A stretch of DNA of 64,000 nt from Tardiphaga sp. (GCA_030147505.1 JASBVG010000019.1:1-64000), one strand, 5' to 3'; positions 1 to 9,316 are shown, numbered from the stretch's first letter. The notes: generated from the letters alone by a model not told the origin. Program-made: numbers and translations.

Positions 1-43
1 CCGGCCGATGCCCGTATTTCGCATATGTGAGGAGAGACGACGG

Positions 44-1027
44 ATGCGCGACCCCTATGAGGTCTTGGGGGTGCAGCGGGGCGCCAGTGCTGCGGCGATC
101 AAGAGTGCCTTTCGCAAGCTCGCCAAGAAGCATCATCCCGACGCCAACAAGGACGATCCGAAAGCCGCCGAGCGGTTTTCGGAAGTGAACGCGGCCAACG
201 AAATTCTCGGCGACGAGGAGAAGCGCAAGCAGTTCGACCGCGGCGAGATCGACGCCGAAGGCAAGGTGCGGTTCCAGGGCTTCCCGGGCGGCGGCCGTGG
301 CGGCGCGCGCGGTGCCGGCTTCGAGCACGCCTTCCGCGGTGGCCAGCAGGGCTTTGGCGCCGGCGCCGGCGGTGCCGGCTTCGAGGACATCCTCAACAGC
401 ATGTTCGGCGGCGCGGCCGCCCGCGGTGCGCGTGCGGGCGCGCAGTCGTTTGAATTCGATGGTGCCGGCGGTTTTGGTGGCGGCAGTGCCTATGGCGGTG
501 GTATCCCCGATCTCGACATCAATGTTGCCATGACGGTGACCCTCGAGGAATCCGTCAAGGGCGCCGAGAAGCGCGTCCGTCTGCCGTCCGGCAAGGAGCT
601 GAACGTCAAGGTTCCGGCCGGCGTCATCAACGGCCAGCAGATCCGCCTGCGTGGCCAGGGCGAGACCGCCCCGGGCCATCGCCCCGGCGATCTCATGATC
701 ACCGTGACCATCGCCCCGCACTCGACCTTCAAGATCGACGGCAGCGATTTGCGCGTCGACCTGCCGATCACGCTCTATGAAGCAGTGCTGGGCGCCAAGG
801 TGCGCGCGCCGACGCTGACAGGTGCGGTCGAACTATCTATCCCGAAAAACACCTCGAGCGGTCGTGTGTTTCGCCTCAAGGGCAAGGGCCTGCCGAAAGC
901 CGACGGCGCCGGCGACCTTTACTTTACCACCCGCATCATGCTCCCCGACGGCAACGATGTCGAACTGGAAGCCCTGATGGAGAAGTGGCAGAGCGGCCAT
1001 CCGTACAATCCGCGGAGTGATATGTAA
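44..1027 (+). CDS. J-domain (DnaJ/CbpA-type) co-chaperone
   Basis: A cytoplasmic co-chaperone that would stimulate the ATPase of DnaK. The J domain fills about residues 1-65, with the HPD motif at residues 31-33. A long Gly/Ala/Phe-rich linker follows (about 75-150), then the two beta-rich substrate-binding domains. There is no CxxCxGxG zinc finger, so it is a type II/CbpA-like protein rather than canonical DnaJ. An upstream in-frame ATG at 8 would add 12 residues, but the ATG at 44 is preceded by GGAGAG and begins directly with the J domain, so it is preferred (327 aa). The upstream neighbour lies outside the window. Confidence 0.9.
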   Translation: MRDPYEVLGVQRGASAAAIKSAFRKLAKKHHPDANKDDPKAAERFSEVNAANEILGDEEKRKQFDRGEIDAEGKVRFQGFPGGGRGGARGAGFEHAFRGGQQGFGAGAGGAGFEDILNSMFGGAAARGARAGAQSFEFDGAGGFGGGSAYGGGIPDLDINVAMTVTLEESVKGAEKRVRLPSGKELNVKVPAGVINGQQIRLRGQGETAPGHRPGDLMITVTIAPHSTFKIDGSDLRVDLPITLYEAVLGAKVRAPTLTGAVELSIPKNTSSGRVFRLKGKGLPKADGAGDLYFTTRIMLPDGNDVELEALMEKWQSGHPYNPRSDM

Positions 1028-1038
1028 GGATTTGCTGC

Positions 1039-1120
1039 GTAGGATGGGTTGAGCGCAGGTGCGAAGCACCGGAGCGACAACCCATCGGCGGAGGCTGCGA
1101 CGACGACGGACAGGATGGGT
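1039..1120. repeat. Palindromic repeat, GTAGGATGGGT family
   Basis: Starts GTAGGATGGGTTGAGCG, contains an inner ACCCATC and ends in another AGGATGGGTTT copy. It fills the gap between the convergent dnaJ-like and anti-sigma genes and abuts the anti-sigma stop codon. The same family recurs at 16931-17013 and 29091-29194. Confidence 0.7.
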
Positions 1121-1897
1121 TTATCCGCCCACCTTCTCCGTCTGATCGTAAATCGCCCGCGCCACCGTGTTCAGCCGTTCCTTGTCGGTCGGCCCGCTCA
1201 CCACATAGCCGACGCCCTTGTCGGCCCAGAACATGGCGCCGCAATTGGTTCGCGCCGTGTAGCGCATTTGCGTCGCATCGGTATTGGCGCGCGACGTGTA
1301 CAGCGTGAAGCGCTCGCCGCTGGCATTCTCATACATGAAGAATGCCGCCGGCGCGTCGGGTCCAGGCAGCAAGCGGCCACCGACCAGCTTGAGACCGCTG
1401 GCGTCGAGATCCGGCGCCTTGATCGCATAGCCGACGCGCTTCGACAGCCATTGCTGCAGATGCGCACGCTCATTGCCCGCGACTTCGACGGGATGGCGGA
1501 CTTCCACCACGTAAGTCCGATGCGCATCCATCGCATCCAGCGCGAAGGTCTGGAAGCTCGGTGACGAGGCGGACGCGCCGCGCGCCAGCCAGCCAACGCT
1601 GCCGCCGGCCGCGAAGGCAACAAGCGCGGCAGCAACGGCGCCATAGATCCAGGGCCGCGACGGTGACTGCCGCGTCAGGCGTTCGAGTTCGAGGCGCTGC
1701 GGCACCGGCTCTTCGGCCACGGCGTCATACCGCGCATGGAGGAGATCGGCCATGCTGCGCCATGAGCGGACGCGCTCGGCATCGTCGGGATGCGCCGCGA
1801 GCCAGGCTTCTACATCGGCGCGGCGTTCGGCCGGCAATTCGTCATCGACGAAGGCGTGCAACTCATCTTCGGTGATGGGGATTTTCGGGGCGGTCAT
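1121..1897 (-). CDS. Membrane anti-sigma factor
   Basis: Probable anti-sigma factor for the ECF sigma gene just upstream. The N-terminal region (residues 1-60) has the acidic ELHAFVDDEL helix typical of anti-sigma domains but no HxxxCxxC zinc motif. One hydrophobic segment at about 83-106 places the rest (about 150 aa) in the periplasm. A GTG start at 1918 would overlap the sigma stop codon. ATG 1897 has AGAGGA at good spacing and is preferred (258 aa). The tight coupling to the sigma gene is the main functional clue. The sensed signal is unknown. Confidence 0.8.
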   Translation of the reverse strand: MTAPKIPITEDELHAFVDDELPAERRADVEAWLAAHPDDAERVRSWRSMADLLHARYDAVAEEPVPQRLELERLTRQSPSRPWIYGAVAAALVAFAAGGSVGWLARGASASSPSFQTFALDAMDAHRTYVVEVRHPVEVAGNERAHLQQWLSKRVGYAIKAPDLDASGLKLVGGRLLPGPDAPAAFFMYENASGERFTLYTSRANTDATQMRYTARTNCGAMFWADKGVGYVVSGPTDKERLNTVARAIYDQTEKVGG

Positions 1898-1914
1898 TTC
1901 CGGTTCCTCTGAAA

Positions 1915-2403
1915 TCACTTGACCGCGCGGAGCGCCGGGCGCTCGCCGTCGAGATAGGCTTTGACATGGGCACGGGCACGGGCGAGGCGCGACATCACGG
2001 TGCCGATCGGGACACCCTGGATGTCTGCGACCTCACGATAGCTGAGCCCCTCCAGCATCACGAGCAACAGCACCGAGCGTTGCTCCTCCACCAAGGCAGC
2101 GAGGGCCCGCGTGATGTCGCGGCCTTCGGCCTCGGTGCCGCTGGCATCGGCATTGGTGTCGAACAGCTCGGTGAAGACCGGCTTCCGCGCCAGCGAGCGG
2201 CGGCGGTTGCGGTTCAGATTGGTCAGGATCGTGTAGAGCCAACTGCGCAGGTCGCCGCCGATAAACAGTCTCTCGGAGCGCAGTGCGCGCACCAGCGTGT
2301 CCTGCACGAGGTCGTCGGCGATGTCGCCGTCGCGGGCCAGCGCGCGGGCATAACGCCGCAGCGCCGGGATCATACTCTCCACGCCGTCGCGGAACGCGTT
2401 CAT
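1915..2403 (-). CDS. ECF-family RNA polymerase sigma factor
   Basis: 162-aa sigma-70 family ECF factor. Region 2 (DDLVQDTLVRAL, then RSWLYTILTNLNRNRRR) and region 4 (LSYREVADIQGVPIGTVMSRLARAR) are both clear, and no region 1 or 3 is present. ATG 2403 is chosen because the longer ORF start at 2475 adds an unconserved, Trp/Pro-rich tail. The cognate membrane anti-sigma gene follows immediately, so activity is probably released by an envelope signal. The pair is likely autoregulated (see the candidate promoter at 2469-2495). Confidence 0.9.
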   Translation of the reverse strand: MNAFRDGVESMIPALRRYARALARDGDIADDLVQDTLVRALRSERLFIGGDLRSWLYTILTNLNRNRRRSLARKPVFTELFDTNADASGTEAEGRDITRALAALVEEQRSVLLLVMLEGLSYREVADIQGVPIGTVMSRLARARAHVKAYLDGERPALRAVK

Positions 2404-2468
2404 GGGGCTGTCGCCATCGCTTCGAAATCCGTTGGTATCGTGTGGCGGCCACAGCAGCCGCACCGACC

Positions 2469-2495
2469 ATAACACCTTGGCAGGGCGCGTATTCC
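2469..2495 (-). promoter_or_regulatory. Candidate ECF-type promoter of the sigma/anti-sigma pair
   Basis: Read on the minus strand: GGAAT (2491-2495), 17 nt, GTTAT (2469-2473), about 65 nt before the sigma ATG. A GGAA-type -35 with GTT at -10 is common for ECF sigma autoregulation. This is pattern recognition only. Confidence 0.3.
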
Positions 2496-2535
2496 GCCGG
2501 TCGGCCGGTACGGTAAACGGCGGTGCGCACGGGCA

Positions 2536-2577
2536 CTTTGGGGCTATACCCTGCGGCAGTGCTGGTGTACCCCAAAG
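2536..2577 (+). promoter_or_regulatory. Inverted repeat in the fabI leader/promoter
   Basis: CTTTGGGG (2536-2543) and CCCCAAAG (2570-2577) form perfect 8-bp arms around 26 nt, 53 bp upstream of the fabI start. It could be an operator or an mRNA hairpin. No regulator can be named. Confidence 0.35.
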
Positions 2578-2630
2578 GCCAGATTTGTGGCCCGGCCAAA
2601 AGCCGGACGGCCAGCGGAAACGGAGGCGAT

Positions 2631-3452
2631 ATGAGCGAAGTGTCAGGCCTGATGAAGGGCAAGCGTGGTGTCATTCTGGGCGTCGCCAACAACCGCTCCA
2701 TCGCCTGGGGCATCGCCAAGGCGTGCCAGGCGCAGGGCGCTGAAATCGCGCTCACCTATCAGGGCGATGCGCTGAAGAAGCGCGTCGAGCCGCTGGCCGC
2801 CGAACTCGGCGCCGAACTGCTCGGTCACTGCGACGTTACCGATCCCGCGACCATCGATGCGGTGTTCGATCGCCTGAAGGAAAAGTGGGGCAAGATCGAT
2901 TTCGTCGTCCACGCGATCGCGTTTTCCGACAAGAACGAACTCGAAGGCCGCTATGTGGACACGACCGCGGAGAATTTCAGCAAGAGCATGCTGATCTCCT
3001 GCTATTCGCTCACCGCGATCGCCCAGCGCGCCGAGAAGCTGATGACCGAGGGCGGCTCCATCGTCACGCTGACCTATTACGGTGCCGAGAAGTGGATGCC
3101 GAATTATAACGTGATGGGCGTCGCCAAGGCTGCGCTGGAAGCGAGCGTGCGCTATCTCGCCGCCGATCTCGGCGAGAAGAGCATCCGCGTCAATGCGATC
3201 TCGGCCGGCCCGATCAAGACGCTGGCTTTTGCGGGCATCGCCGACTCACGCTATCTGCTGAGGTACAACGAAGTGAATGCGCCGCTGCGCAAGAACGTCT
3301 CGATCGACGAAGTCGGCCAGAGCTCGATGTATTTCCTCTCCGACCTGTCGAGCGGTGTCACCGGCGAAGTGCATCATGTCGATGCCGGCTATCACGTGCT
3401 CGGCACCAAGGTGCCGGACGCGCCGGATATCCGCATGGGCAGCGGAGAGTAA
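2631..3452 (+). CDS. fabI: Enoyl-[acyl-carrier-protein] reductase (NADH), FabI
   Basis: Catalyses the last reduction of the fatty-acid elongation cycle in the cytoplasm, and is the target of triclosan and isoniazid-type inhibitors in this family. 273 aa, the normal length. Visible signatures are the N-terminal GVANNRSIAWGIA nucleotide-binding segment, AIAFS, and the FabI-type Y-x6-K pair in YNVMGVAK, followed by SIRVNAISAGPIKTLA. An in-frame ATG at 2523 is rejected. ATG 2631 follows CGGAGG and begins at the conserved N-terminus. The histidine phosphatase gene follows after 12 bp and is probably co-transcribed. Confidence 0.97.
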   Translation: MSEVSGLMKGKRGVILGVANNRSIAWGIAKACQAQGAEIALTYQGDALKKRVEPLAAELGAELLGHCDVTDPATIDAVFDRLKEKWGKIDFVVHAIAFSDKNELEGRYVDTTAENFSKSMLISCYSLTAIAQRAEKLMTEGGSIVTLTYYGAEKWMPNYNVMGVAKAALEASVRYLAADLGEKSIRVNAISAGPIKTLAFAGIADSRYLLRYNEVNAPLRKNVSIDEVGQSSMYFLSDLSSGVTGEVHHVDAGYHVLGTKVPDAPDIRMGSGE

Positions 3453-3464
3453 GCGCAGTCCTTC

Positions 3465-4064
3465 ATGCAAAAGCCGGTCATTTATTATATCCGCCACGGC
3501 CAGACCGAGTGGAATGCCTTGGGCCGTTTCCAGGGCTCCAAGGACATTCCGCTCAACGATCTCGGCCGCGAGCAGGCAACCCATGCCGGCACGGTGCTGA
3601 AGGATCTCTTGGCGCGGCATAATCGCACCCATCGCGATGTGTCCTTCGTGGCCAGTCCGCTCGGCCGCGCGCGCAACACCATGGAGCTGGTGCGTGCGCA
3701 GCTCGCGTTGCCGGAGAGCGATTACGCGCTCGACGACCGCCTGCGCGAGATCGGCTATGGCGACTGGGAAGGCTTTACGCTGGCCGAACAGGAGGCCGAC
3801 AAGCCCGAGCTGTTCGCTGCGCGCAAGACACAGAAATGGACGCTGCCAGCGCCAGGCGGCGAGAGTTATGTCGAGGTGCAGGAACGCGTCCGCACCTGGG
3901 CGGCTGATCTGACCGGGGATGTGGTCGCGGTTGCCCATGGCGGCACCTGCCGAGCGCTGATGGTGGCGCTGGGGATCGACACGCCGGAGGGCGTCGCCGA
4001 ACTGCCGATCCAGCAGGGCGCAGTCTACGTCTTTAGCGAGGATGGGCTGGAGAAGTTCGCTTAA
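3465..4064 (+). CDS. Histidine phosphatase family protein (phosphoglycerate-mutase-like)
   Basis: 199-aa member of the histidine phosphatase superfamily. The phosphohistidine loop RHGQTEWN is at residues 10-17, with a second catalytic histidine in VAVAHGGTCRALMVALG near residue 150. SPLGRARNTM gives the conserved arginine. The substrate cannot be read from the sequence. Members include GpmB-like phosphatases and CobC, and no cobalamin gene is adjacent. It lies 12 bp after fabI. Confidence 0.9.
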   Translation: MQKPVIYYIRHGQTEWNALGRFQGSKDIPLNDLGREQATHAGTVLKDLLARHNRTHRDVSFVASPLGRARNTMELVRAQLALPESDYALDDRLREIGYGDWEGFTLAEQEADKPELFAARKTQKWTLPAPGGESYVEVQERVRTWAADLTGDVVAVAHGGTCRALMVALGIDTPEGVAELPIQQGAVYVFSEDGLEKFA

Positions 4065-4091
4065 TCACCGTCAAGCCGGCGCAATGCCTGC

Positions 4092-4097
4092 TATAAT
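4092..4097 (+). promoter_or_regulatory. Candidate aroC -10 element
   Basis: Perfect TATAAT in an otherwise GC-rich gap, 68 bp before the aroC ATG. The -35 side (CGTCAA around 4069) is weak. The 5' leader between it and the ATG carries a direct repeat of CGCTACG. Confidence 0.35.
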
Positions 4098-4165
4098 GGC
4101 GTTTGTTGCGATTTTCGCTACGTATCGCTACGAAACATCGCGATAGTCGCGAATACGGATATCCC

Positions 4166-5251
4166 ATGTCCCACAATACCTTCGGCCATATGTTCCGCGT
4201 CACCACCTTCGGCGAGAGCCACGGGGTGGCGATCGGCTGCGTGGTCGATGGCTGCCCGCCGCTGATCCCGCTGGAAGCCGCCGAGATCCAGCTCGATCTC
4301 GATCGCCGCCGCCCCGGCCAGTCGCGCTTCACCACGCAGCGGCAGGAGCCCGATGCGGTGAAGATCCTGTCCGGCGTGATGGCGCATCCGCAGACCGGCG
4401 TGCAGGTGACCACGGGGACGCCGATCGCGCTGTTGATCGAAAACACCGACCAGCGCTCCAAGGACTATTCGGACATCAAGGACAAATTCCGTCCCGGTCA
4501 TGCCGACTTCACCTATGAGGCAAAGTACGGCCTGCGCGACTATCGCGGCGGCGGCCGCTCCTCCGCGCGCGAAACCGCGACCCGCGTGGCCGCAGGCGCC
4601 ATCGCGCGAAAAGTCTTGCCGGGCGTCAATGTGCGCGCGGCACTGGTGCAGATGGGTCCGCACAAGATCGACCGCGCCAACTGGAACTGGGACGAGGTCG
4701 GCAACAATCCGTTCTTCTGCCCCGATGCGGAGAAGGCGGCATTCTATGCCGACTATCTCGACGGTATCCGCAAGTCCGGTTCTTCCATCGGCGCTGTCAT
4801 CGAAGTGGTCGCGGATGGCGTGCCCGCCGGTTTAGGCGCACCGATCTATGGCAAGCTCGATAGCGACATCGCCGCCGCGCTGATGAGCATCAATGCCGTG
4901 AAGGGCGTCGAGATCGGTGACGGTTTCGATGCCGCCGCACTCACCGGCGAGGAGAATGCCGACGAGATGCGGATGGGCAACAATGGCCCGACCTTCATGT
5001 CCAACCATGCGGGCGGCATCCTTGGTGGCATTTCCACCGGCCAGTCGGTCATTGCGCGTTTCGCGGTGAAGCCGACCTCGTCGATCCTGTCGCCGCGCAA
5101 GACCGTGGATCGCAGCGGCGCAGATACGGATATTCTCACCAAGGGCCGTCACGATCCCTGCGTCGGCATCCGCGCCGTGCCGGTGGCCGAAGCCATGGTC
5201 GCCTGCGTGATTGCCGATCACTTCATCCGCCATCGCGGGCAGGTGGGCTAG
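4166..5251 (+). CDS. aroC: Chorismate synthase
   Basis: Converts 5-enolpyruvylshikimate-3-phosphate to chorismate using reduced FMN, the last common step of aromatic amino-acid biosynthesis. 361 aa, the typical length. Family signatures are visible: [18 protein letters not shown] near the N-terminus, [20 protein letters not shown] in the middle and the C-terminal [20 protein letters not shown] 4166 (MSHNTFG) is chosen over the longer ORF start at 4103 because the family begins with this sequence. Confidence 0.97.
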   Translation: MSHNTFGHMFRVTTFGESHGVAIGCVVDGCPPLIPLEAAEIQLDLDRRRPGQSRFTTQRQEPDAVKILSGVMAHPQTGVQVTTGTPIALLIENTDQRSKDYSDIKDKFRPGHADFTYEAKYGLRDYRGGGRSSARETATRVAAGAIARKVLPGVNVRAALVQMGPHKIDRANWNWDEVGNNPFFCPDAEKAAFYADYLDGIRKSGSSIGAVIEVVADGVPAGLGAPIYGKLDSDIAAALMSINAVKGVEIGDGFDAAALTGEENADEMRMGNNGPTFMSNHAGGILGGISTGQSVIARFAVKPTSSILSPRKTVDRSGADTDILTKGRHDPCVGIRAVPVAEAMVACVIADHFIRHRGQVG

Positions 5252-5300
5252 TCACCTCGATCGGTGACCGCGCTTACGGTTGTGCTAAGCTGCATCCGCA

Positions 5301-6512
5301 ATGGATACGACGCAGCTCAACGATCTCATCACCTGGCTTGCCGATGGCGCTCGCTCGGCCGTCCGCACCGATCTCTTCATGGCCGAAACCTGCGAGCGCA
5401 TGGTCGCGAGCGGGATCCCGATATCTCGCGTCGGTGTGTTCGTGCGCACGCTGCATCCGAGCATGCTTGGTCGCAATTTCATCTGGCGCGTGGGCGGCGG
5501 CATCAGCATGGGCTCGATGGCCCATGGCGAGGACGAGGGCGACGAATTCCTGCTCAGCCCGCTGCGTCAGGTCTTCCATCACGGCATCGAAGTGCGCCAC
5601 CGCCTCACGGGCGACGAGGTTAGCAACATCCCGATCCTTGCCGATCTGCGCGCCGAGGGAACCACGGACTATATCGCGCTGCCGCTGCAGATGTCGGACG
5701 GCGAAGTCCATGCATCCAGCTGGGTGACGCGCGATCCCGAAGGCTTCTCCGACGCGCAATTGAATGGTCTGCGCCGGATGATGCCGGCGCTGACGCGGAT
5801 GATCGAAATCCATCTGCTTCGCCGAACTGCAGCAGGGCTACTCGACAATTATGTCGGCGCGCGTTCCGGGGCGCGCATTCTCGCCGGGCAGATCCGGCGC
5901 GGTCATACCGAGACCATGCGGGCGGTGATCTGGCTGTCCGACCTGCGCGGCTTTACGGCGTTGTCGGACCGTCTACAGCCGGAAAATGTCGTCGATATCC
6001 TCAATCGTTATTTCGATTGTCAGGTGCCGACGATTCTGGCGCATGGCGGTGAAGTTCTGAAATTCATGGGCGATGGCCTGTTGGCTGTATTTCCCGTCGG
6101 TAATGACGAGGAAGACCTGAGCGTTGTGTGCGGCCGCGTGCTGGAGGCTGCGCGAGCCTCCCGCGCTGCCGTCGAGCAATTGCGCTGGGCCGGGACCAAT
6201 CTTGCCGAAGAACAATTTCGCTTTGGCCTCGCGCTGCATGTGGGGCAGGTGCTTTACGGCAATATCGGCGGCGGCGACCGGGTCGATTTCACGTGCATCG
6301 GTCCGGCCGTGAATCTCGCCGCCCGGCTGGAGAAGATCGCCGGCAAGCTGTCCCGCACCGTGGTGGCGTCAGCCGCCTTTGCCGATGCAGGCAACGCCGA
6401 GTGGACCGATCTCGGCGAGTTTCCCATCGCCGGCTTTGCGAAAGCGGAGCGCGTCTATGGGCTAGTGGAGGAGGGTTATTCTTCCGGCTCGATCGTGAAC
6501 AGCAGCGGATAG
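5301..6512 (+). CDS. Class III adenylate/guanylate cyclase with N-terminal sensor region
   Basis: 403 aa. The C-terminal part (about 205-395) is a class III nucleotide cyclase: SDLRGFTALSD carries the first metal-binding Asp and FMGDGLLAVFP the second, followed by a G-rich FTCIGPAVNLAARLE segment. The N-terminal 190 residues look like a GAF-type sensor domain with no predicted membrane segment, so the protein is probably cytoplasmic. Substrate (ATP or GTP) is not determined. The last 37 bp overlap the end of the convergent clpS gene. A cyclic-nucleotide-binding protein is encoded at 22590. Confidence 0.9.
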   Translation: MDTTQLNDLITWLADGARSAVRTDLFMAETCERMVASGIPISRVGVFVRTLHPSMLGRNFIWRVGGGISMGSMAHGEDEGDEFLLSPLRQVFHHGIEVRHRLTGDEVSNIPILADLRAEGTTDYIALPLQMSDGEVHASSWVTRDPEGFSDAQLNGLRRMMPALTRMIEIHLLRRTAAGLLDNYVGARSGARILAGQIRRGHTETMRAVIWLSDLRGFTALSDRLQPENVVDILNRYFDCQVPTILAHGGEVLKFMGDGLLAVFPVGNDEEDLSVVCGRVLEAARASRAAVEQLRWAGTNLAEEQFRFGLALHVGQVLYGNIGGGDRVDFTCIGPAVNLAARLEKIAGKLSRTVVASAAFADAGNAEWTDLGEFPIAGFAKAERVYGLVEEGYSSGSIVNSSG

Positions 6513-6781
6513 CCTTTCGCGCGTCCGGCATCCGTTGCCCGCGTCGCCTTGGTCTCGGCGACGTCCCGCGTGAACACGGCGACCACGCAAACGCCGCGCT
6601 GATGGGCGGTCATCATCACCTTGGCCGCTTGCTCCTCGCCCATGCGGAATTCCGTCTTCAGCACGCGGACGACAAACTCCCGCGGCGTATAGTCGTCATT
6701 GACGAGAATGACCTTGTACAATTTTGGCCGCTCGACCTGCGGCTTCGCCTTGGTCTGCGGCTGAACAACGCTTTGGGGCAT
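6476..6781 (-). CDS. clpS: ATP-dependent Clp protease adaptor ClpS
   Basis: 101-aa adaptor that delivers N-degron substrates to ClpAP. The core carries KVILVNDDYTPREFVV, followed by the AHQRGVCVVAVFTRDVAETK segment that holds the N-end-residue pocket and ClpA-contact residues. Length and motifs are canonical. clpA is not next to it in this window. Its 3' end overlaps the convergent cyclase gene by 37 bp. Confidence 0.95.
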   Translation of the reverse strand: MPQSVVQPQTKAKPQVERPKLYKVILVNDDYTPREFVVRVLKTEFRMGEEQAAKVMMTAHQRGVCVVAVFTRDVAETKATRATDAGRAKGYPLLFTIEPEE

Positions 6782-6967
6782 GGCAACTCACGCGGTCGGG
6801 CGGCGGGACGCGCTCTGAGGTGTCCACATATAATCGCACGGCAGGTTTCTGTCGATGCGCCGGCCAAGGCGTGCATCGCTGAACTGATTGTGAAGCGCTC
6901 GCGCGGTTCCCGCTTTGCGGCTTGTCATTTGCATGTCACCATCCGATTCACAAACGGGAGGGCCGCA

Positions 6968-7825
6968 ATGCGCTGGTGTGTCTCGATTGGAGCGGTACTT
7001 GTCGCCGGTGCGATGCTCGGCGGAGATGCCGCGAGCGTGGCTGCGACCGGCATGAAGTCGGGTCTTTCGCAGAACCGGCTGGCCCAGACCAAGCCAGAGC
7101 CCGTCGTCGATGTCGAACTGGTGCTGGCGGTGGACGTGTCTTATTCCATGGACATGGACGAGCTAGCGATCCAGCGCGAGGGCTACGCCCAGGCGATCGT
7201 GTCCAAGGAATTCCTCGCTGCGCTGAAGACCGGGCCGAACGGCAAGATCGCCGTCACCTATTTCGAATGGGCGGCCGCCAATGATCAGAAGATCGTCATC
7301 CCCTGGCGCGTGATCGACGGGCCGGAGTCGGCCGACGCGGTTGCCGCCGAGATCATGAAGGCGCCGATCCGCCGGGCGTCGCGCACCTCGATTTCGGGGG
7401 CCATCAACTTTGCCATGCCGCTGTTCGAGGAGAATGCGTTGCACGGCCTGCGCCGTGTCGTCGACATCTCCGGCGATGGTCCGAACAACAATGGCGGCCC
7501 GGTCACCATCGCGCGAGATGCGGCGCTGGAGAAGGGGATCATCATCAATGGCCTGCCGATCATGGCGAAGGAGTTGTCCTATTCAACCATGGATATCGAG
7601 AATCTCGATTGGTACTATGAGGATTGCGTGATCGGCGGTCCCGGCTCCTTTGTCGTGCCGATCAAGGAACGCGACAAGTTCAAGGAAGCGATCCGCACCA
7701 AACTGGTGATGGAGGTTGCCGGGATTCAGTTGCCCTATGCGAAGATCATCCCGGCTGCGGCGCGCGAACCGCGGGTGAACTGCATGGTGGGCGAAAAAAT
7801 CTGGCAGGATCGCTGGGGTCGCTAA
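6968..7825 (+). CDS. Secreted DUF1194 (von Willebrand A-like) protein
   Basis: 285 aa with an N-terminal signal peptide (about 1-25). The remainder is a VWA-like fold: LAVDVSYSM gives the DxSxS metal-site motif at residues 56-60, and the later VVDISGDGPNNNGG is characteristic of DUF1194. The exact role of the family is unknown. ATG 6968 follows GGAGGG. An open frame reaches back to 6128 but crosses the cyclase gene and has no coding character. Its stop shares CTAA with the convergent cobB stop. Confidence 0.85.
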   Translation: MRWCVSIGAVLVAGAMLGGDAASVAATGMKSGLSQNRLAQTKPEPVVDVELVLAVDVSYSMDMDELAIQREGYAQAIVSKEFLAALKTGPNGKIAVTYFEWAAANDQKIVIPWRVIDGPESADAVAAEIMKAPIRRASRTSISGAINFAMPLFEENALHGLRRVVDISGDGPNNNGGPVTIARDAALEKGIIINGLPIMAKELSYSTMDIENLDWYYEDCVIGGPGSFVVPIKERDKFKEAIRTKLVMEVAGIQLPYAKIIPAAAREPRVNCMVGEKIWQDRWGR

Positions 7826-9135
7826 GCTCTCGCGATGGCGTGGAAGAAGGTGCCGGTGACATGACCGCGACGCCCGCCGCGTTCTGGCAGCGCGTATCCA
7901 TCCGCATTGGTAAGATCGACCAGTGGCTCATCGCGGCCCAGATCTGTGAGCGAAGCGTAATGAAACTCGTGACCGCGGATCATCGCGCCCGCCAATCCGA
8001 TCACACTGTCGGCCAGCAGCTTTGCCTCGCGATAGCCGAGATGCAATCTCCGCTTCGCAAAGCTCGTCGTGTGGCTCAGCAGCCCGGTCATCGCATGGCG
8101 GTGACCATCAGCATCTTCCAGCCCTTCACCCAGCACCATGTAGCCGCCGCATTCGCCATGAACGGACCGGGTCTGCGCGAAACGCGCAAGGCCATCGCGG
8201 AAGGTGGTCGCGGTCGCCAGCGCGCCGGCATGAAGTTCGGGATAGCCGCCCGGCAGCCAGCAACTGTCGCAGTCCTCGGGCGGCGCATCATTCGCCAGTG
8301 GTGAGAAGCGGACGATCTCGGCGCCTGCATCGCGCCAGCCATCGATGAGGTGAGGATAGATGAAGCTGAATGCCGCATCGGAAGCGAGCGCGATGCGTTG
8401 GCCTGGCGGCGGCAGAGCCGGTGTTTCGGCGTGTAGCGATGAGGTCTCGAGCGGTGCAGCGAGCGCAAGGATCGCATCGAGATCGAGATGCCTTTCCGCC
8501 ATGTCGGCGAGCGCCGAGACGCGCCTTGCGAGATCGCCGTGCTCGCCGGCCTGAACCAGACCGAGATGGCGCTCGGGCAAAGCGAAGGCCATATCGCGCG
8601 GGACGGCTCCGACGACCGGGACATTCAGTGCCTTGATCGCATCTGTAATCAGCTTTTGATGTCGTTCGCTGCCGACTCGGTTGAGCACCACGCCTGCAAC
8701 GTGGACATCCGGGCGATGTGTCGCAAAGCCGCGCACGACGGCTGCGGCCGATTGCGATTGCGCTGTGACATCGAGTACCAGCAGGACAGGCAGGCGAAAT
8801 TGCGCGGCAATGCTGGCGCTGGAGCCGTTGCGGCCATTTGCTGCCGGTACGCCGTCGAACAGGCCCATGACGCCTTCGACGGCGACGAGATCGGCGCTTT
8901 CTGTCGCCCGAGCCATCAGCGACTGCAGCAATGTCGGCGGCATGGTCCAGCTATCGAGATTGACGCATGGTGCACCAGTCGCCGCGGCGTGGAAAGAGGG
9001 ATCGATGTAATCAGGCCCGGCCTTGGCCGCGCGCAGCCTGATGCCACGCCGCGCCAAGGCGGCCAGGAGGCCGAGCGTTACGGTCGTCTTGCCAGCACCG
9101 GAGCGGATGGCCGAGATCAGAAGGCCGTTGGTCAT
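7822..9135 (-). CDS. cobB: Cobyrinate a,c-diamide synthase
   Basis: Amidates the a and c side chains of (hydrogeno)cobyrinate using ATP and glutamine in cobalamin synthesis. 437 aa. The N-terminal P-loop SAIRSGAGKTTV starts at residue 8, and the C-terminal class I glutamine amidotransferase domain has its nucleophile in VHGECGGYMVLGEG (Cys near 327). The start at 9135 places the P-loop at the N-terminus as in the family. The longer start at 9198 is not supported. It is an orphan here: no other cob gene is in the window, and no B12-box was recognised upstream. Confidence 0.93.
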   Translation of the reverse strand: MTNGLLISAIRSGAGKTTVTLGLLAALARRGIRLRAAKAGPDYIDPSFHAAATGAPCVNLDSWTMPPTLLQSLMARATESADLVAVEGVMGLFDGVPAANGRNGSSASIAAQFRLPVLLVLDVTAQSQSAAAVVRGFATHRPDVHVAGVVLNRVGSERHQKLITDAIKALNVPVVGAVPRDMAFALPERHLGLVQAGEHGDLARRVSALADMAERHLDLDAILALAAPLETSSLHAETPALPPPGQRIALASDAAFSFIYPHLIDGWRDAGAEIVRFSPLANDAPPEDCDSCWLPGGYPELHAGALATATTFRDGLARFAQTRSVHGECGGYMVLGEGLEDADGHRHAMTGLLSHTTSFAKRRLHLGYREAKLLADSVIGLAGAMIRGHEFHYASLTDLGRDEPLVDLTNADGYALPERGGRRGHVTGTFFHAIARA

Positions 9136-9206
9136 GGGAAAGAGGCTCGCAGCATCGCGGTGGATTACTGCGGGAGGAGATACGCTGCAAGCGGGCACAC
9201 GTCCTA

Positions 9207-9316
9207 CCTGTCATCGCCCGGCTTGTCCGGGCGATCCAGTAAACTCTGTCAGAGCGGTGTGTACTGGGGCACCTGGTCCTAGCGCGCAATTGTGCGCGTG
9301 GCCGGGTGACGACAAG
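9207..9316. repeat. REP-like palindromic repeat pair (CCAGTAAACTC family)
   Basis: TGTCATCGCCCGG/CCGGGCGAT stem, then CCAGTAAACTC ... GTGTACTGGG, then a second GC-rich stem ending GGGTGACGACA. It shares its central part with the element at 27377-27464. It lies between the cobB start and the end of the divergently placed acyl-CoA synthetase gene. Confidence 0.7.

Noticed and set aside
6128..6967. 5' extension of the DUF1194 ORF
   Set aside because: It covers the cyclase gene and clpS region in another frame with no domain. The signal peptide and RBS mark the true start at 6968.
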